A stretch of 64,000 nucleotides of DNA from Erodium maritimum (lineage: Eukaryota; Streptophyta; Magnoliopsida; Geraniales; Geraniaceae), in NCBI GenBank assembly GCA_963921825.1, contig OY997594.1:15815001-15879000 (forward strand), read 5' to 3'. Of this stretch, positions 1-11,794 are shown in pieces (position 1 is the first letter of the stretch; each line of letters opens with the position of its first letter). The notes under the pieces are model-generated. The model was given only the letters and a program-made list of their open reading frames with translations. It searched no databases and was not told the origin of the DNA. The position numbers and the translations under genes are program-made.

Positions 1-1451
1 TCCCTTTGCCTCGGTCCGCAGCACGATCTAAAAGAGCACAAATTCAAAGTACTTTTAACCTAGTACGAATAAACCGAAAATTAATATACTTAACGCCCCA
101 ACGTAACCCCGACAATGCCGATCACTCCCAAACTTCCCAATTACTCGATATTGTCGATAAAGGACCCGTAAAGGCCAGATTCGCCCGACATGGCGAATCT
201 GCCCGGGTTTTGGTTAATTGCCTTCCGGGGCTCCAAAAGTCCCCGTTTTCGTTTCTACGGTCTTAGAATATTTCAAGGAACCCAACGCACTTGACGGAAT
301 CGAATTCCGACTTCTAAATCAATTTATTAACGTTTAAAATTTCTAAACCCGTTAATTTCAACTTCTCCAATTTAATTCCAATTTTCGATTCGGTTTAGGG
401 TAAATGGTCCGAGGAACGTTTTAAACCACCCGAACAACAAAACCCGAGCAACCGAGCACGTGGGCCCCACCCAAAACACTTGGCCGAGACCCTAGGGTTT
501 GAGGGGGGGGGCTCGGCCACCATGTGGTGGCTGCTGCCAGCTCCGGCCAGCCACCTCATGGCCAGCCGGCCACCACCCACGGTGGTCGGAGCTCCCCCCG
601 AGCCTCCGGTCACCGGAAAACATGCCCTTACACCCCCAAACACCTCTAAAACGTCTCCAACACCACCCAAACTCTACACAACCCTAAGCCTTAGTTTATA
701 CTCAAACCCTAGCTTTCAAGAAAATAATCGAAACGAGAATCGGGTTAGTGCTTACTCGAGAGGAAGACGAGGGGAAGAGATTTGCTCCTTGCTTTGAATC
801 GATCCAAGGGTTGAAAATCAAACCCTAACTCCACTTCCTTTCTTCTCTCTTCTTCTCCTTCTTCTTCTCTCTCTAAAACCTCTCTTCTTCTTTCTGATTT
901 AATTAAAACTAACAACTAACTCCAAAAACTCCTCCCTTTTACCCTATGTTCGGCCACACCCTCACAACCACCCATTCCCCCCCCCCCCCCAAAAAAATAA
1001 CACCACCACATTTAGGACATGTGTCAAGGTGGGTCCCACACCTTTTGGAAAATATCTAGTTGATATTTTCCAATCAGTTTCGCGAAAATCGGACGTTTCG
1101 GGCCCCGAACGGGCACTTTTTCCAAGAAATTACGAAACTTGACTGGCTACTAGGAAACGGCTCAACTAAGACCGCTGCGACGACGTTTAAGCGTTTTGGA
1201 TCCCAAACGGTCCTCGAATGGACCAAAACGTCGCCCGGTTGACTTTTCCAGCGAAAAGTCAACATTTTCCAAATTGATCAGGAAGTTGCCCTGAATCCCC
1301 TGGAACTCATTTTGGTCGATAACGGGGTCAACTTAAGCCCGGTATGACCCTCGGGGTCAATTTAGGTTAAGTTAAGTGTCTGTCTCAAAAATTTTAAATT
1401 TTTTCTGTTTTTCGCAGGTTTGACTGACGTTGACCAGAAGTGGTTATTACA
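1..1451. mobile_element. 3' part of a long LTR (cut by window start)
   Basis: This stretch resembles the 3' half of the LTR at 8827-11789 block by block. Shared blocks include the 'cttgacggaat' segment (290 here, 10534 there), the gtgggccccac segment (about 460 and 10706), a GC-rich 'tggccgg' block, and a TTGACTTTTC/GAAAAGTCAA hairpin near the end. It terminates ...GTTATTACA at 1451, against ...GTTCTTACA at 11789. There is no coding content, and reading frames here are chance. Whether it is a solo LTR or the end of a full element cannot be told because its start is outside the window. Confidence 0.7.
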
Positions 1452-2157
1452 GAGACCACGACAACGTCCCATAAATCATGTTGGAAGCGATTGCAACCTA
1501 AGACTTGTGGATATATACTTAATCTGTTTCTGAAAAGAATTGATTTTGGTTTTGAAAATGTAAATAATAGTTTGAAATCTAAGGAAAAATAAATTAAGGT
1601 CAAGTAAGAGACAAAATAGCAGGCGTTGTGAAATTAAGAAGAAAATGTGATCTAGGAATTTAATAAGGGTTACAATATGACAAGTAATTCGTAGGAATTC
1701 GTGTTTACATGTGCAACCAAGGTTAGTTTAAAGTCAACATACGTTCTCTCAAATAGTCCTAAACATTTCACGATTGAATTAGGTACCTATTATAATCTAA
1801 ACGCCTAGTTATTTCTAATGTAGGTGTATAGAGATATAAGGCACTAAGTATCGTGAACGTCTGTAGCTTTCGGGGTTGTAATCTTATAGCTATCGCACTC
1901 GTGTCAACCTCACTATATTAGAGACTAGATTTAAACCCTAGTTGCATAATCCTTAGTCCTTTTAGTAATTCTAATCTTACAATTGTTGAATGCTAAAACG
2001 TAATCATCTATCAAGTGATCAATTTGACAATCATTAAGTTTAAATCATGCAAACAATAACCTAAACACAGATTACATAGAGTAAACACGAAAGTTTTGAA
2101 CTATATTATCATATTGCTTCTCCTAGCCCTAGATCAATGAAAATTTAGCTCATAGTA
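1452..2157. other. No recognisable feature
   Basis: AT-rich single-copy-looking DNA following the LTR end. No coding, terminal repeat or RNA signal was seen. Confidence 0.5.
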
Positions 2158-2275
2158 GAAGAAGAAGAAGAAGAAGAAGAAGAAGAAGAAGAAGAAGAAG
2201 AAGAAGAAGAAGAAGAAGAAGAAGAAGAAGAAGAAGAAGAAGAAGAAGAAGAAGAAGAAGAAGAAGAAGAAGAAG
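2158..2275 (+). repeat. (GAA)n microsatellite
   Basis: An uninterrupted run of about 39 GAA units. It lies in noncoding DNA. Confidence 0.98.
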
Positions 2276-2790
2276 GTATTTTAAAGGTAAAGTTTGATAC
2301 AAAATACCAATTCAACGATGGAATCTCAATGGTTTTGCTTCAATCCTTGCTCCTAACACTTCTCGCTCACCAAAACCCCAAGTCCTGACTCTAATTATCT
2401 CTGATTTTTTGCTCTAAGACTCGGACTCTCAAATTAATGCCCAAGTTCTACTTAAATAGGGCTTTAGAATCTAACTTGGAAACAGACTTGACACGCGTGG
2501 CCCATAGCGAGACACGAGGCGGGCTTGATTATGGGTTGTAAGACTTCACGTGGTAGGCCACATACCGTCCCATTTGGCTTCATGTTCTAGCCAACTGAGT
2601 GGTCCGTTAGGCCTCCCGCTACAATTATCTTAACGTGCACAGACAAAGAGATCAAATCCTTTCTACCTTCGATGCCCGTTCTTCTGTCCGGTGGGGGGCT
2701 CATACCATGCCGCTTCGGAGCCCGGGGTAGACCTCTTGGAGGGAATGAACAGTTTCCAAGTCTCTTCTTTGTCCTTCTTGGATCCACTAA
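2276..2790. other. No recognisable feature
   Basis: Moderate-GC sequence between the microsatellite and the inverted-repeat element. I see no supported gene or element. Confidence 0.4.
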
Positions 2791-3479
2791 TGGCCACTGA
2801 TAAAAATCGTACACTTGATTGTTTCTGTTTCATCCGAAACTTCTACATTTCTGATCACCTGAGCCCTAAATGCCCTCGTTTTGTTCCAAATGCTTGAAAA
2901 TCCTTGAATTAAGGCCAACAACACGGAAAGAGAGAGAAATGCATTATAAAATACTAACCCGGGATCGAAAAGCTCAGGATGTGGGCTTAGAAACATCGAA
3001 AACAGATGCATTTTATGTCCACATCAGGCGACACATGAGACGGCTCTGGTGATAAAGAAGGAGGTGATGGCGGCTCTGATGGTAGAGGTAGCGATGACGG
3101 TTGTGGTAGTGATGTTAGATCATGATCAATGGTTGGGGAGAGCAGCGACATTGGGAACGACATCAGAGAGGAGACACGTACACATGGACGAGGAGACAGA
3201 ATGAAACCCGGGAGACGCGGGACGAGTGTTTCCGAAAATGGCGATTCGTATGGGACTGGTGGGGCAAAAGAGAGGACGGAGGGGATTACTACACTGATAA
3301 AGATGGTGGACGGGACAAGGTCCGAAAAAGAGACCACACGCGCGACGAATTAAAACTCTGTGAGATAAGATAGAGAAAGAGGATAGCGATTTGTTGCAAA
3401 ACCTAATAGAGTCATCCCCTACTTGTGTGTTTGTTCCCTGTATAATTAATTTCATTTCCCACCCTTAATTTTTTTTTGA

Positions 3480-4017
3480 AACGAGATACGAATTTTTATT
3501 ATTTGAACTGCTGTAAAATAGAATAAACGCATCCGGGATTGTGAATCCAGACCACGAAAGGACATGCGAAGAACGGGCTTCCCGGGCTAGCCAGTGGGTT
3601 GCGCCGTTCGCTGACCTAGATATGTACTCGAGTTTGACATCCTCGAGAGTAGCTAACATGGACCTACAGTCGTCTACCAACCGGCCCATTCCAGGGCTTG
3701 CCAGATCGCCATTGCCTTCGAATATTCAGGGTTGAGGGAACCACTTCCACAACCATTCCTTGCTTCCCGACCCCCCCCCCCCCCCACCCCCCGTTTCTGT
3801 ACGACATATCCAACTTCAGCCAAACTGTCCTGAGTCTGCAAAGGTCGCACCATCAACATTGATCAAGGCCCAAGTAGAGGGGAGGTGGTTTCCATCTAGT
3901 TTGCCTGTGTTGGGGGATGATAGTAGGCTTCGGACGACCAGTCTGTGCTTCTGACCCGCTATGCTGGTTACTGAGGACCGTGGCAACCAGCTCCTGTGGG
4001 GTGGAGGTAGCCTGGTC
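3480..4017 (-). pseudogene. LINE ORF2 fragment: RNase H domain
   Basis: The minus-strand translation shows the start of an RNase H fold (STWALINVDGA at about 3855-3890) and its C-terminal part (RLVDDCRSMLATLEDVKLEYISRSANGATHWLAREA at about 3570-3690). Frames are broken by at least one shift and by a poly-C tract at 3771-3785. It is the 3' end of the same truncated LINE. Confidence 0.75.
3771..3785 (+). repeat. Poly-C tract
   Basis: A run of about 15 C within the RNase H remnant, with more C just after one A. It contributes to the loss of reading frame there. Confidence 0.9.
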
Positions 4018-4520
4018 CTAGACCATAGCATTTCTCGCTTTCCATATTTCCCACAAGAAGAGACAAGCTTTACTCCGGGTCAGAAGATCCGGCAAGAGGA
4101 AGAGGGCCGAAAGCCAATCGTGTAGGGAGGTCGATAAAGTAACAGGGATTGGGAATCCTGCAATGTCCCAGACCGACTTTGCAAATGGGCAGGAAAGTAG
4201 AAGATGATCTGTAGATTCCTGGGCTGATTGACACATTTGGCAGGTGTCCGGGATTGGGACAAACTTAGTACGGAGGTTCATTGCTACCTGTAAGGTACCA
4301 GAAATAGCTCGCCAGAGAAATACCTTGATGCGTAGCTGAATGTCCTGGTCCTATATTCTTGTCCATACAGTTGTCCCAGTCGAAGCGTGCCAGCGGCCGT
4401 TCTCTTTGGATAGCGCCCTGTAACCCTCCTTGACTGAATACTCCCCTCGGATATTGAACTTCCAAGACCATTTATCTGCATGTCGGGGAATAGGTGGGGG
4501 CACTTGTATAACATCCTCAA
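4018..4520 (-). pseudogene. LINE ORF2 fragment: zf-RVT zinc-binding domain
   Basis: The minus-strand translation contains the pattern of the zf-RVT domain found downstream of plant LINE reverse transcriptases: ...IPDTCQMCQSAQESTDHLLLSCPFAKSVWD..., with the C-x2-C...H-x5-C spacing, followed by the usual W-rich segment (LFLWEIWKARNAMV). The N-terminal part (4265-4520) is in a shifted frame. It belongs to the truncated LINE 3471-4587 and is non-functional. Confidence 0.8.
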
Positions 4521-5200
4521 CAATGGACGGGGGAAGGTTTATCTGTAACTTCTGTACGTCCCATTCATGAGTAGCAGTGGCTAGATCTCCCGCCCTTAAT
4601 TAGTTGTGTGTGATCTTTATTATTATAGGTCAGTAGTCTTTTATTATTATATTTTTTATACATGTTTGGTTAATGTCTCAATAATATGATCTTACGTATC
4701 AAAAAAGATATTTTTATAACATTATGAACATAAAAATATTTTATAACATTTTCAAAATATAAAATCATGATGCCGTCCTGTGTAAATAAGTTGTCATTTT
4801 TAATTTTATTTGCGTGATACTTATATTTGTATTATTTGAAAATTTTGATATGTATAATTATGCCTCCCCTCGATGAAAAAAACACCGGATCCATTATCGA
4901 TTGTAATGTACGAATTACTTTCGGAAAGTAAAAAGGAAAGTAGAAGTTTTGAGATGAAACAGAAACAATCAAGTGTACGATTTTTATTGGTGGATGAAGA
5001 TGCTCTTGTGTGTAGATAAGGGAGGATATATCACGGTGGAGACCTCTATTATTGTTGGGGTTGTCTCCTTTGATTGTGGGTATGTATCATATCAATTAGG
5101 GACATGTCAATGGTAGGCTCAATTTGTACGAGAGCCTAAAGCAAAAATAAATGAATGAGACATATTTTTTGAACCGGTAATAATAGTTTACACGTTATAT

Positions 5201-5238
5201 AGAGTGTGTATAGTGGGATACTCATCTATGGAATCATG
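5201..5238 (+). repeat. Left terminal inverted repeat of the Harbinger element
   Basis: Pairs with 14968-15005 in inverted orientation with about 24 of 38 matches. The outer AGAG, the TGTATAG block and the inner GAATCATG are identical. Confidence 0.7.
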
Positions 5239-5344
5239 GGAGACTCGTCTATGGAATCATGATTTTTTTTAGAATTAACGATGGATATTATTGAATGTCG
5301 GCAATAAAAATATGGTAAAATAACTCCGGTATAAATCCTTCTTG

Positions 5345-5908
5345 TCACTCCCAGACAGAGGAAGAACGGGCCGCCTTGGTTAGCCAGTCAACTAGTTTGT
5401 TCGTTGTCCGCTTAACAAAATCGAATTGCACGTACTCGAGACTAGATAATAAGGAACTACAGTCTTTAACGATTATCCCTAACGGGGAAGAGGACTCTTC
5501 TCCTTTAATGATCATATCCACTATGACCTTGCAATCACTCATGATGATGAATTTCTGCCTTGAATACTGATTTACCCATTGCAGAGCTTCTCTAATGGCA
5601 TATGCTTCTACGAGAGACGGGTTCTAGGGACCATGGAACGAAGCTGACCAAGCATTGATCATCATCCCCATGCCATCCTTGCACACCCGCCTCGTTCCCA
5701 CCTGTCCTAATGTGTTAAATAAGGCACCATCCGTATTGATGACCCACGTTCCTTGAGACGGAAGGGTCCACCTAGTATCTGCCCTATTTTCAGACTGAGT
5801 TGGCATCGGTGTCCATTCCTTTTTCCACCGTTTTGCTTCTAGCCATCCTGCGTTAAGCAGAGTGCCGTGTGGTGGATGGTCCTTGCACTTGACGAAATTT
5901 GCTCCCAA
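5345..5908 (-). pseudogene. LINE ORF2: RNase H domain
   Basis: The minus strand at 5624-5908 holds GTWVINTDGALFN, the first RNase H strand with its aspartate. The segment 5345-5542 holds SDCKVIVDMI and SLEYVQFDFVKRTTNKLVDWLTK, the second aspartate region and the C-terminal helix. A stop separates the two parts. It is homologous to the RNase H remnant at 3480-4017 but from a different LINE copy. Confidence 0.8.
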
Positions 5909-5937
5909 ACTGTCTTATTTCTAGCTTTCCAGATCTC

Positions 5938-6522
5938 TCAGAGAAGACACCCTACCTCCCCCCTCTGATTGCTTGGTTCATGGATATGATAGATCTCAAC
6001 CACTCCAGTATATCTCCCTCTACTGTTGGGAGGGTCAAACCGCTGAGTCGCCAGTACTCTACCGCCACCAGGCATGTGACCAGGAGGCGAAACTCTGATT
6101 CGTCCTTCCCCCTGACACACTGAGCAAATGGCCTCCATTTCCACCCTGAGTGTTCTTAGTCTTGTTGCCACCTGGAGGCACCCTACACAGGTCCTCCATA
6201 AAAAATTACGCACCTTTGGTAGGACGTCCATATCCCATATGAACGTCCAAATATCTGATTGGACATTTGGAGACGACTGGCTTAGTGCGAGTAACTCGTA
6301 GCCCGATTAGTCAGAGTAGTTTCGCAATTGTTCTCTCATCCAATACCAAGAGTCCGACGAAGCCACAGTACTCGTGGGAACCGCGAGGATTGCTGCCATA
6401 TCGTGTGCATTAAAGAGATGGCCTATTTGTGTCATATCCCACTGACTTGTAGCCCGAGTCATTAGGCCTGCCACGTTCATATGTTCCAGGTCTGGGTGGA
6501 CCGTGGTTATCCATGTGTTCAC
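5938..6522 (-). pseudogene. LINE ORF2: zf-RVT region
   Basis: The minus strand at 6231-5938 gives MDVLPKVRNFLWRTCVGCLQVATRL...EAICSVCQ, the conserved KVRNFLWR start and first cysteines of zf-RVT. The rest is out of frame. The segment 6307-6522 is the variable stretch between RT and this domain. Confidence 0.75.
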
Positions 6523-6717
6523 TCTTGTAAGCCACGGGTGGTCCAGTACCGAAGTGGTCGACCCTGGACCTATAGATCTTCGTGCCCCCCGCCTGACCAG
6601 ATCCTGGGCTGAAAGTAGACTCTGCTAGACAAAACTCTTGTTCGACCCACGTACTACCTCTAGTGCCGTAGACTCTAAGAAGTACCTCGCCTTTAGGACA
6701 AAGTTAACAGACAGTTC

Positions 6718-7494
6718 TCATTTGTGGCAATCTTCCACAGTTGCTTTCCCAGCAGGGCGGTATTGAAGTCTTGCAGGTTCTTGAACCCGAGCCCCCCACT
6801 CTCCTTGGAGCAGGGCAAAGAGGCCCACGACTGTCATATGATCGGTCTCCCCCCTGAGGCTTTCCACCAGAATCGAGCCAACGCCACGTTCATTTTTTTC
6901 TATCGTACCTTTCGACAGACGCATAAGACATATAGTAAAAGTCGATATCGCCTGAATGATCGACTTAACCAATACCTCCTTCCCAGCCCCATTAAGGAGT
7001 TTTCCATCCCATCTTTGGATCCTCTTCAGCACCCGATCCAGGATGTACTGCAGGTCTCTCTTTCTACTCCGCCCCATCATATTCGGAACCCCTAGATACG
7101 GAGACGGTACCTGGAGTTCTGGGATCCCTAGAAGTCTGACCCCTTCTTCCCTCGCAGCCTCATGTGTGTTTGTACTAAAGAAGAGCGAGGACTTCTGGAG
7201 GTTTACCACTTGACCAGATGGTTCCTCAAACATCCGTAAGTAGTTCATAACTCGGCCCATTTCCACGCGACTTGCCCTACAGTAAACGTAGCAGTCATCT
7301 GCAAAGAATATGTGGGTGATCGAGGGTGCTGCCGAAGCAATCCGGACCCCGTGGATGTTCCCCCGCCCCTCCTCAACCTGAAGAAGTCTCGTGAAACCTT
7401 CCATGCAGAATAAGAATAAATACGGGGATAACGGGTCCCCTTGGCAGATCCCCCGTTTTGGTTGGACAAATCCGGCTTGTTTACCCCTTGCCAC
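6718..7494 (-). pseudogene. LINE ORF2: reverse transcriptase catalytic core
   Basis: A 258-codon open stretch includes PKRGICQGDPLSPYLFLFCME and THIFFADDCYVYCRA, the latter carrying the FADD catalytic aspartates, followed by the SGQVVNLQKSSLFFS and YLGVP motifs of plant L1 RT. The palm domain reads well, but the frame is lost both upstream (7494-7682) and downstream. RT copies the element's RNA at the nicked target site. Confidence 0.9.
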
Positions 7495-7681
7495 TATCTT
7501 GTATGTAACTGAGTACGTGCATCGTCTCAGTAAATCGATCTAGGTCTCACTAAAACTGAACGCCTACATCATGTCCTAGAGAAAATCTCATTCAACTTTG
7601 TCATAAGCTTTACTCATGTCTAATTTCATTGCAACCCAACCCTCACGACCTGTATTCTTAGTCCTCATGAAGTGGAGATTT

Positions 7682-8600
7682 TCATAAGAGAGAATAGTAT
7701 TGTCTTGGATTGATCTCCCTTGTACGAAACCCCCCTGGTACGAAATCCCCCTGGGTGGGTGAAATCAAGTCCTCCAAGATGCCCTTCAGACGATTTGCTG
7801 CGACTTTTGAGACTATCCGAAACAAAACGTTGCCTAAAGCGATGGGCCTAAGATCTTTTAGACTCATTAGAGCCTCTACCTTTGTAATGGGGACCAAAGT
7901 GGTCTCATTTAACGAAGGAGAGACTTCCCCTCCTTCAAATATCCAGCGAACACAAGATGTGACGTCCGCCCCCACCGTGGACCAGTACTTCTGGTAGAAG
8001 AATGGATTCCGATTGTCCAGTCCTAGAGCTGTGTTTGGACCCATGGAAAACGTAGCATCCCTAACCTCCTCTGATGAGACCGGACTTAGGAGGGCCTCGT
8101 TTTGTGCCCTGGAAAACCAGGCATCCCCCCTCCGACCAGTTCTAGTCGACAGTCTCTTATAAAACGTCAATATATAATCACCCAGGCCCGTATCCCACGT
8201 AAGCACTATACCATTTTTCATATTTAAGCTCGTCGATCTTGTTTATATTCTAACGTTGAGCTACAGAGGCCATGAAGAACTTCGTATTCTGATATCCATC
8301 CTCTAACCAGTGTTGCTTCTCCCTCTGCCTCCACAACTCTCCTTTCTGGTCTAGTGCCGCCTCATATAGTTTCTGAAGTGCTCTTCGCTTCCGGATACTG
8401 GTCTTGTTGTTTCTACCATATAACCACATAATGTCCTTTTCATAACGAGCGAGTTTTCGAGTGAGAGCGTTAAAGGTGTCCCTCCCCCATTTCACCAAGG
8501 CCTCCCATATTTCCTTTGTCTTGGTAAGGATCGCTCGATCTCCGAGATCTCCCCATGTATTCTGTATGATATGACCATAATCTGGGTCTTCTGCCCACAT
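7682..8600 (-). pseudogene. LINE ORF2: linker and N-terminal reverse transcriptase
   Basis: The minus strand at 8250-8600 gives the basic, helical linker between endonuclease and RT (...LEDGYQNTKFF). The segment 7682-8221 gives PVSSEEVRDATFSMGPNTALGLD and LKDLRPIALGNVLFRIVSKVAANRLK, the fingers region of RVT_1. The usual start of this block and the GQ.aFv segment are damaged (SPTQGDFVPGG here). Confidence 0.85.
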
Positions 8601-8826
8601 ATTTTCAAACCGAAACTACCGTGACCCAATCGGATCCACCTACAGTTCGAGTCGAATAAAACTGCCAGATGATCAGAGGTGGATATCCCCAAGTTGTCCA
8701 GATGCCCTTGCGGCCATTGTAGTTTAAGAGTTGGCGAAATCATGGCTCTATCCAGCTGGACCTCCATCCTGGTAGATGGCTCGCTTCCACTATGCCAAGT
8801 ATATCCATAACCTTGGAGAAGGACAT
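8600..8826 (-). pseudogene. LINE ORF2: endonuclease domain, C-terminal part
   Basis: Continues the endonuclease after the solo LTR. It contains YTWHSG...EVQLDRAM and LGISTSDHLAVLFD, the D-R and S-D-H motifs that complete the active site. When the LTR and one copy of the 5-bp duplication are removed, the reading frame joins without loss, so the endonuclease was still open at this point when the LTR inserted. Confidence 0.85.
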
Positions 8827-11789
8827 TGTCACGCCCCAAATCCGGTTTTGGCCGGACTCGAGACGTGAATTTAAAATAAAAAAATAATAGAACAATTTTA
8901 ATATAAAAAAGGATCTCAAATAACAGTTTAAAAGCTCCCAGTAATCTCATGAGTCAACAGCTCAGGGAAAACCACAAAATAAATAAGTTTAACGATAATT
9001 TAAACAGTACGTCTCTAGACAACTAGACAAGACCCTCGCTAGCTCCCAAGCACCGAGAATCCCGCTAGCACAAATCCCGCTCAAGACCTGTAAAACAACA
9101 AGTAAAGGGGGTGAGCTTTCGCTCAGTAGGAAAAGTAGTTAAGGCGATGAGTATCCGCTCATCACCACGAGTAACCGTCCAATTAGGACATACTAATGCG
9201 GCACACAACTAACCATCACACGGAAACTCAAAACCAATCCTCATCCACAAGGCTATAACCACACTCACAAACATACTCATGCGACCATTATCACACTGCA
9301 CTCACATCACTTAGCCGATCATCAAGCATACAATAAACAGTAAAACAAGCACACGTCCCGTACCGCAGTCCCTGACTCCGCCGGCTGTCCACAGCCCGAC
9401 TCTATCATATCACACCGGAACACACAGCATCGACCTAGATATCTTCCCATAAATCCGTCGGGGCACAATCACAATACATCACACCGGAGCAGCATCGACC
9501 TAGATGTCTTCCCGGAAATCCGTCGGGGCATAAACACGACACTTAGTGCCAAACACGACACCTAGTGTCAAATCACAAACCGTCGGCCTAGATGTCCTAC
9601 ACCGGCATACCCCCTTGATGTATGCATCACACCGGAATAACACACAGGGGGACCGTGCATACGTGGGACTACACCTTCGGCCTAGGTACTACCCCACACC
9701 GGCATACCCCCTCGGTGTAGGTACCATACCGGAATACAACTCCTCTTGGAACACACATCAAGATAATATCACGCATCATAATGCCATAAATCAATCACGG
9801 CTTACCAAGCCCAACAATCTTACCACAACACAACACGTCGGTCTATCAATCACCCGACCATATCACAACCATTTGTTCACTTCATAACACGCATGGCACA
9901 CTTGCCCAAGCATATCAACACACTACACCGAGCATATCATAACATGATTCTCAATCCAACAACGACTAAATCACACATCATGCATCTCAATCAAAGATCA
10001 TGTCATTTCAATCAACACACAACCTAAGGGCTCGACATGACCCGCATGCATTTCTACAGCACGACAATCTCAAACTTACGGCTCGACATGGCTCGTAAGC
10101 TATCCCTCATTTCACTCTTTCCTCACATCCTAATCATGCAATTCTAACAATTTAACAAGTAATTACAACCTATAGGCATACTAGTAACTTTCCGCAATTA
10201 AACCGGTATTCGCTACTTTCCCTACCTCGAAAGCAATCCAATCCTAGCAGCGGACGACCTGGCTAGCTTCCTCCTCGTCACTTCACGGGGTCCAAAAATC
10301 TCCTCCTCCGCCAAGCTCATGTCCAAAGTCTAAGATTACAAGCAATACAAGAATTAATGCTAATTCAAGTGTGGATTAAAGAGGGAAATACCAAACTAAT
10401 CCCAATTGCTCAACTTGGCAACATGGGCCCGAAAGGCCCATTTTGCCCGAAATCGGGAAAACGTCCCTCGGGACTCCGAAAGTTTCCCTATTCGTGTCTA
10501 TCCAAAATAATTAATTTACTTGTTCCAAAGCACTTGACGGAATTAAATTCTGAGGTCCGAGCCTTCCCAACTTCGCAATTAACGTTTCTAATCGCTTTTT
10601 CCAAAATTTCATGAATCATATCCACAATTCGTTCCGGGTGCGAAAAAATCGTCCCGGGGTTCACCCACGATTGTCCAATTTACGAAACAACCAAAACCCG
10701 GCCATGTGGGCCCCACGGCCACACATGGCCGTGGGTGGCCGGACCGGGTCGGCCGGTCACGTCCAAGGGTGGCCGAACCATGGCCGGTCCTTCCCAAGGG
10801 TGGCCGAACCATTTCCGGTCATTTCCCTCCCCGGTGGCCGGATTCCGACGACCGGCCGGAGCTCCGGCGAGCCTCCGGTCGCCGGAAAAATATCTAATTT
10901 CTTTAACAAGTTACTAACTAGTTCTAGGTTCTCCAAATCACCATTTTTAAGCTTTAGAACTTCACTTTTCACCTCAAATCATCCAAAGTTTCAAGACCCA
11001 AGTGGGTTTCATCAAAAACTATTCAAACCAAGTTATTTCCATCATCCAACTACATTTCTTCTTCACAAATCAACATTTTAACCTTCCAACACCCAAAACC
11101 CACTAGTTCAAGTAATCTCTACTCAAACCCACAACATCAATTTCATCAAATGAGGAAATAAAGCATGCGAACCTCTAGGAAATGAAGAGATGAAGAAGAT
11201 GAAGTAAATTTGAGAAGATTTGGTGTAGAAATGGCCAAAAAAGAGCTTCATTTCTCTTGCTTCTTCTTCAAGCTTCAATGGAGCTTCAATGGAGCTTCAA
11301 TGGAGTTTTCACTTTCTCTCTCTAGCACACAAGGTGTTCGGTCAAGGTAGGAAAAATGCAGAAATTTTTGCTCCATGTGGTCTTATCCTCAAGGTGGAAA
11401 TGTCCTTTTCGTCCTTTAGCCCCTCTCTCTCTCCTTTGTCTTTAAGTGGGGACCATTTGGTCTTTTAACCCCCTTTTCTTCCCCTCCAAGCTAACATGGA
11501 CAAGTGTCCATGTGGGAACCACTCCTACCCCAAAATATCTCAGCTCTTATTATTTTATTCGTTAATAAACCTAAATCGACCTAGTTTAACCCGAATTTGA
11601 CTTTTTCACAAAAGGTGTCATTTGAAAGGAAATGACCCAACTAAGCTAACTGTAACGACGGCTAAGCTTTTTGGGTCCCGGAAAGTTCCCGAATGACTCC
11701 CGGAGTCATCGGTTGACTTTTCCGGAAAAAAGTCAACTTTCGCCAAAAACCTCCGGTTCGACTGGGATCGACCGGGGGCGGTTCTTACA
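8827..11789. mobile_element. Solo LTR, about 2.96 kb, inside the LINE endonuclease
   Basis: The segment starts TGTCACGCCCC and ends GGTTCTTACA, the TG...CA ends of plant LTR retrotransposons. It is flanked by a perfect 5-bp duplication GACAT (8822-8826, 11790-11794). No gag, pol, primer site or second LTR is present, so it is read as a solo LTR left by recombination. It contains a partial tandem repeat at about 9410-9540 (accgga...catcgacctagat...ccgtcggggca, two copies) and a GC-rich tggccgg block at 10700-10900. The termini suggest a Ty3/gypsy-type element, which is inference. Confidence 0.85.
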
Positions 11790-11794
11790 GACAT

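Larger units (their letters stand above)
3471..4587 (-). mobile_element. 5'-truncated LINE (L1-type) insertion
   Basis: A LINE 3' end lies on the minus strand. Its poly(A) tail appears as the T run from 3469, and reading upstream gives RNase H and then zinc-binding RT-C-terminal sequence, ending abruptly at 4587. The flanks TCCCACCCTTAATT (3457-3470) and TCCCGCCCTTAATT (4588-4601) match in 13 of 14 positions and are taken as the target-site duplication. This is a typical target-primed insertion that lost its 5' end, including all of the RT core and endonuclease. Confidence 0.85.
2780..5005. mobile_element. Inverted-repeat (DNA transposon-like) element hosting a LINE
   Basis: A 34-base segment at 2801-2834 is the exact reverse complement of 4953-4986, and similarity extends outward on both sides (…GGCCACTGATAAAAATCG against …ATCCACCAATAAAAATCG). 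These are taken as terminal inverted repeats of one element, interrupted by the LINE fragment at 3471-4587. Without the LINE it is about 1.1 kb. No transposase was recognised and no clean target duplication was found, so the outer limits are approximate and the superfamily is unknown. Confidence 0.6.

Noticed and set aside
395-797. Overlapping 91- and 105-codon frames
   Set aside because: They lie in the GC-rich block of an LTR, and the equivalent block at 10600-11080 gives the same kind of spurious frames.
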